Assembly: GCF_013836145.1 (NCBI RefSeq)
Contig: NZ_CP057483.1
Coordinates: 3,844,001 to 3,908,000 of the forward strand
Direction: 5' to 3'
Origin: Citrobacter sp. RHB25-C09
GTDB lineage: Bacteria > Pseudomonadota > Gammaproteobacteria > Enterobacterales > Enterobacteriaceae
Length of the DNA stretch: 64,000 nt
How positions within the stretch are numbered: the first letter of the stretch is position 1; the number at the start of each line of letters is the position of its first letter. The notes beneath the pieces are model-generated. The model searched no databases. It saw nothing but the letters and a program-made list of their open reading frames with translations, and was not told where the DNA came from. Of this stretch, positions 61,969-64,000 are shown piece by piece. A program made the position numbers and the translations under genes.

Positions 61969-62588
61969 TGATACTCCATTTTCAGGCGAACCAGGCTGTG
62001 AAAATCACCGGCGCTGACGTGTTGCCCGGTTGATTCCAGCGAAGCCATAAAATTCATTTCACTGTCCCCAGGATTAATCAGCCAGGGAGCGTGGGTCTGC
62101 CCCACATTAAGCGCATTTCCACCGTGGTCCAGCAAACGCACGCCTGCGCCGCGCGAACTGCCCGTGGTTTGTAACAACTGGGAATTATTGACATCCGGTT
62201 CGCCAACAAACGACATCTGTACCGCCTGCTCGCCGGTGCTGTAGGCGCGCCAGTCGTTACCGGTGGTACGAGAGGCAATGCTTCTGCGCCCTTGTGATGC
62301 GCCCTTCAGACAATCTTTCAGATAGACCTTGAAGCGCACGGGCTCACTGCGATCTCCGGCCTGACGAAAGCGCTGGGCGCTGATCTCACCCATCTCGACG
62401 TCCTGAATACGTCCCTGCGTCATCAGCACACAAGGAGAGGCGAAAACCGAGCCGTGAAACCGGACAATGCCGCTATCTTCACTGGCATGACCCTGAGCGC
62501 GATGTTGGGACTGCGCCGGAACATCCGCCCAGCTTTGAAACGCGACGCCCAGCGCCAGAAGGGCAACATAGGGAAAAGGATTTTGCAT
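61965..62588 (-). CDS. Minor fimbrial subunit
   Basis: A 207-residue secreted pilin with a signal peptide ending near WA at about residue 21. Features of the family are visible: GIVRFHGSVFASPCVLMTQGRIQDVEMGEI with the first Cys, KVYLKDCLKG with the second, and a C-terminal strand ending LVRLKMEYQ. An insert rich in Ser, Arg and Gly follows the second Cys. It lies between the chaperone and adhesin genes and is probably an adaptor. Confidence 0.82.
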   Translation of the reverse strand: MQNPFPYVALLALGVAFQSWADVPAQSQHRAQGHASEDSGIVRFHGSVFASPCVLMTQGRIQDVEMGEISAQRFRQAGDRSEPVRFKVYLKDCLKGASQGRRSIASRTTGNDWRAYSTGEQAVQMSFVGEPDVNNSQLLQTTGSSRGAGVRLLDHGGNALNVGQTHAPWLINPGDSEMNFMASLESTGQHVSAGDFHSLVRLKMEYQ

Positions 62589-62606
62589 TGTCAGGTTCCT
62601 TCTTGA

Positions 62607-63350
62607 TTAGCCCTGCTGTGCAGGCGGCAACGCTTTACAGGTATTGCCATCGCAACGATATTTCAGTTCCGGATGGCCGCCATAATCATTCACGTACATC
62701 ATGGAGAACTGGCCTACACCGCCTTCCGTCACCGCAAACTGCTGACTGGACTTTGGTGCAATCATGATCCCCGGGAAACGGGTGATCTTCTGTCCGGCGC
62801 CTTTCGACAGCCCAAGGATCGTGATGTAGTAAGGCGTCGGGTTTTGGGCGGTCATCTGGTTGCCGTTTTTATGGAAGACCACCTGGTCCTGCCAGACTTC
62901 GCTTTTACTCTTCGGGATCACGGCTGCCGGGCGGTAAAACAATTTGATGCGCGACTGCATGGCTAACTGCAACGTGTTCGGCTTATCCGGCTTCGGCGGG
63001 ATCTCTCTGACGTTGAGGTAAAACAGGCTCTCGCGATCCTGCGGCAGCTTCTCAATGCCTGCCGTTTTGGTCACGCGTGCGATCCCTTTCTGCCCACCGT
63101 TGATCCGCTGTAACGGCGGTAACACAATCAGCGGCGACGTGATTTTTTTACCGTTCTCGTCTTCCACCCACGATTGCGCCAGGAAAGGGATCTCTGGGCT
63201 GGTGTTAGACAGATTCGCACTCGACGATGCATCTTTTTCCGTAATAATGACGCGAGTACGATCCAGGGAGACCCCCGCTTGCGCATGGCCCGCAATCGTA
63301 CCCAGCACCAACGCCGCCATCAGGTATCCGTTATGTCTTTTCTTGCTCAT
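62607..63350 (-). CDS. Periplasmic fimbrial chaperone (PapD family)
   Basis: A 247-residue chaperone with a signal peptide ending near AQA at about residue 25. The two immunoglobulin-like domains show the family phrases SLDRTRVIITEKDASSSANLSN and LFYLNVREIPPKP, and a basic segment (QSRIKLFYRPAAV) carrying the anchor Lys. It would deliver pilins to the usher by donor-strand complementation. It follows the usher gene by 43 bases. A Cys pair near the C-terminus (YRCDGNTCKALP) suggests a disulfide. Confidence 0.92.
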   Translation of the reverse strand: MSKKRHNGYLMAALVLGTIAGHAQAGVSLDRTRVIITEKDASSSANLSNTSPEIPFLAQSWVEDENGKKITSPLIVLPPLQRINGGQKGIARVTKTAGIEKLPQDRESLFYLNVREIPPKPDKPNTLQLAMQSRIKLFYRPAAVIPKSKSEVWQDQVVFHKNGNQMTAQNPTPYYITILGLSKGAGQKITRFPGIMIAPKSSQQFAVTEGGVGQFSMMYVNDYGGHPELKYRCDGNTCKALPPAQQG

Positions 63351-63393
63351 TTTTGGCCTTTTATTACAGTGAGATAACTCGTTCTTGCTGCGC

Positions 63394-64000
63394 TTAACGA
63401 CACGGCAATAATGTGTCCGGACGTGAACCCTCCGCGCCGGGCGGTATCGTGACCTTGCACTGCTGCTTCCCGCCCCACATCACGTTCAGTGTTTCGTTGG
63501 CGTTCACACCCGCAAGCCAGGCCTGCCCGTCTTCCAGAACCATCGCGACGCTGACGCCATCGGCGTTGTAAATTTCTGCGCCAAACGGCGGTACGCTTCC
63601 GTCGGCAAGGCGCAGAGTGCCCATCATCTTCATCCCTTTCGCCATACCGAAGGCCTGGTAACCAATGGCCCCTTCGGTGAGAGTCGTCGTGCTGATGGCT
63701 TTTGACGGTTCGATATCGTTGGCCATCGCATCCACATCCACGCGGGTATCGAAGCTGTTGTAACTCACCACATCCGGTACGACGGCGATGCCGAAACGGT
63801 TGGTTCGCGACTTCTCGCCGTTGAGCGGCACGCCACCAATGCCGTTGGTATCCACCATTACGCGGGCGGTATTGATCGTCGCGCCGCTGTTGTGCATCGC
63901 CGCGCCATGCCGGGTGGCGGTAAAGCCGCCGCGCAGAGTCGTGCTCAGCGCCATGTACTCGTTTTGCTGGTAGCTGGCGTTGGTGTTGATTTCGGCAAGT
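63394..64000 (-). CDS. Fimbrial outer-membrane usher, C-terminal part (cut by window edge)
   Basis: About 200 C-terminal residues of a PapC/FimD-type usher; the frame is open to the window edge, so the protein begins outside. Visible family features are the end of the beta-barrel (NTNASYQQNEYMALSTTLRG), the GARVMVDTNGIGGVPLNG-like plug or C-terminal-domain segment, and the final domain with a Cys pair (KQQCKVTIPP.. LLPCR). It forms the pore and assembly platform for the fimbriae encoded downstream. Confidence 0.92.
   Translation of the reverse strand, partial: LAEINTNASYQQNEYMALSTTLRGGFTATRHGAAMHNSGATINTARVMVDTNGIGGVPLNGEKSRTNRFGIAVVPDVVSYNSFDTRVDVDAMANDIEPSKAISTTTLTEGAIGYQAFGMAKGMKMMGTLRLADGSVPPFGAEIYNADGVSVAMVLEDGQAWLAGVNANETLNVMWGGKQQCKVTIPPGAEGSRPDTLLPCR

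Overview
The window is a stretch of enterobacterial chromosome. Gene content and order from purA to dicD follow the Escherichia/Salmonella/Citrobacter backbone almost gene for gene. The ecnR regulator beside ecnAB, the absence of ampC between frdD and blc, and protein sequences very close to E. coli but not identical suggest a Citrobacter-like organism outside the ampC-bearing C. freundii group. A related enteric genus is not excluded. The genus call is inference; the family is secure.

Backbone, 1-42650. First comes the purA-yjeT-hflC-hflK-hflX-hfq-miaA-mutL-amiB-tsaE-nnr block (minus strand), with queG divergent from nnr. A candidate datA-type DnaA-titration region follows, then three tRNA-Gly genes, orn, and rsgA-psd-mscM. 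Next are yjeM, epmA and the fumarate reductase operon frdABCD with an FNR-type promoter. Then come blc, gdx with a guanidine-II riboswitch, and the entericidin locus (ecnR, ecnB, ecnA). Efp and its modification enzyme EpmB follow (EpmA lies nearby), then yjeJ, yjeI, groES-groEL with a sigma-32 promoter, yjeH, fxsA, aspA-dcuA, cutA-dsbD-dicD, a broken DUF1176 gene, and a tRNA-Phe gene. The 3' end of that tRNA gene and its terminator are duplicated about 160 bp downstream, as at an old integration site.

Accessory region, 42650-64000. A chemoreceptor gene with a sigma-28 promoter comes first. It is followed by an AT-rich regulatory cluster: a FaeA/PapI-like winged-helix protein, a MarT/CadC-like membrane regulator, its FidL-like partner and an HD-GYP-like protein. 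Convergent to this lies a long minus-strand gene string. It begins, off the right edge, with a chaperone-usher fimbrial operon (usher, chaperone, minor pilin, FimH-like adhesin, pilin) and a LuxR-type regulator.

The string continues with a 66-residue double-glycine-leader, Cys-rich peptide gene and eleven tightly packed genes. These encode a membrane-anchored DsbA-like protein, an LPLAT/LpxL-like acyltransferase, a C39-peptidase ABC exporter, MacA-like and MacB-like exporter parts, an outer-membrane efflux lipoprotein, a beta-ketoacyl synthase, a MaoC-like dehydratase, an acyl carrier protein and a FabG-like ketoreductase.

The best candidate for an undescribed system is this peptide locus. 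A proposed model is that the C39 transporter trims and translocates the peptide, the DsbA-like protein forms its disulfides, and MacAB plus the outer-membrane lipoprotein carry it out of the periplasm. The four fatty-acid-type enzymes and the acyltransferase would build and attach, or separately deploy, an acyl chain. No immunity gene was recognised. This model is inference from domain content and operon structure.
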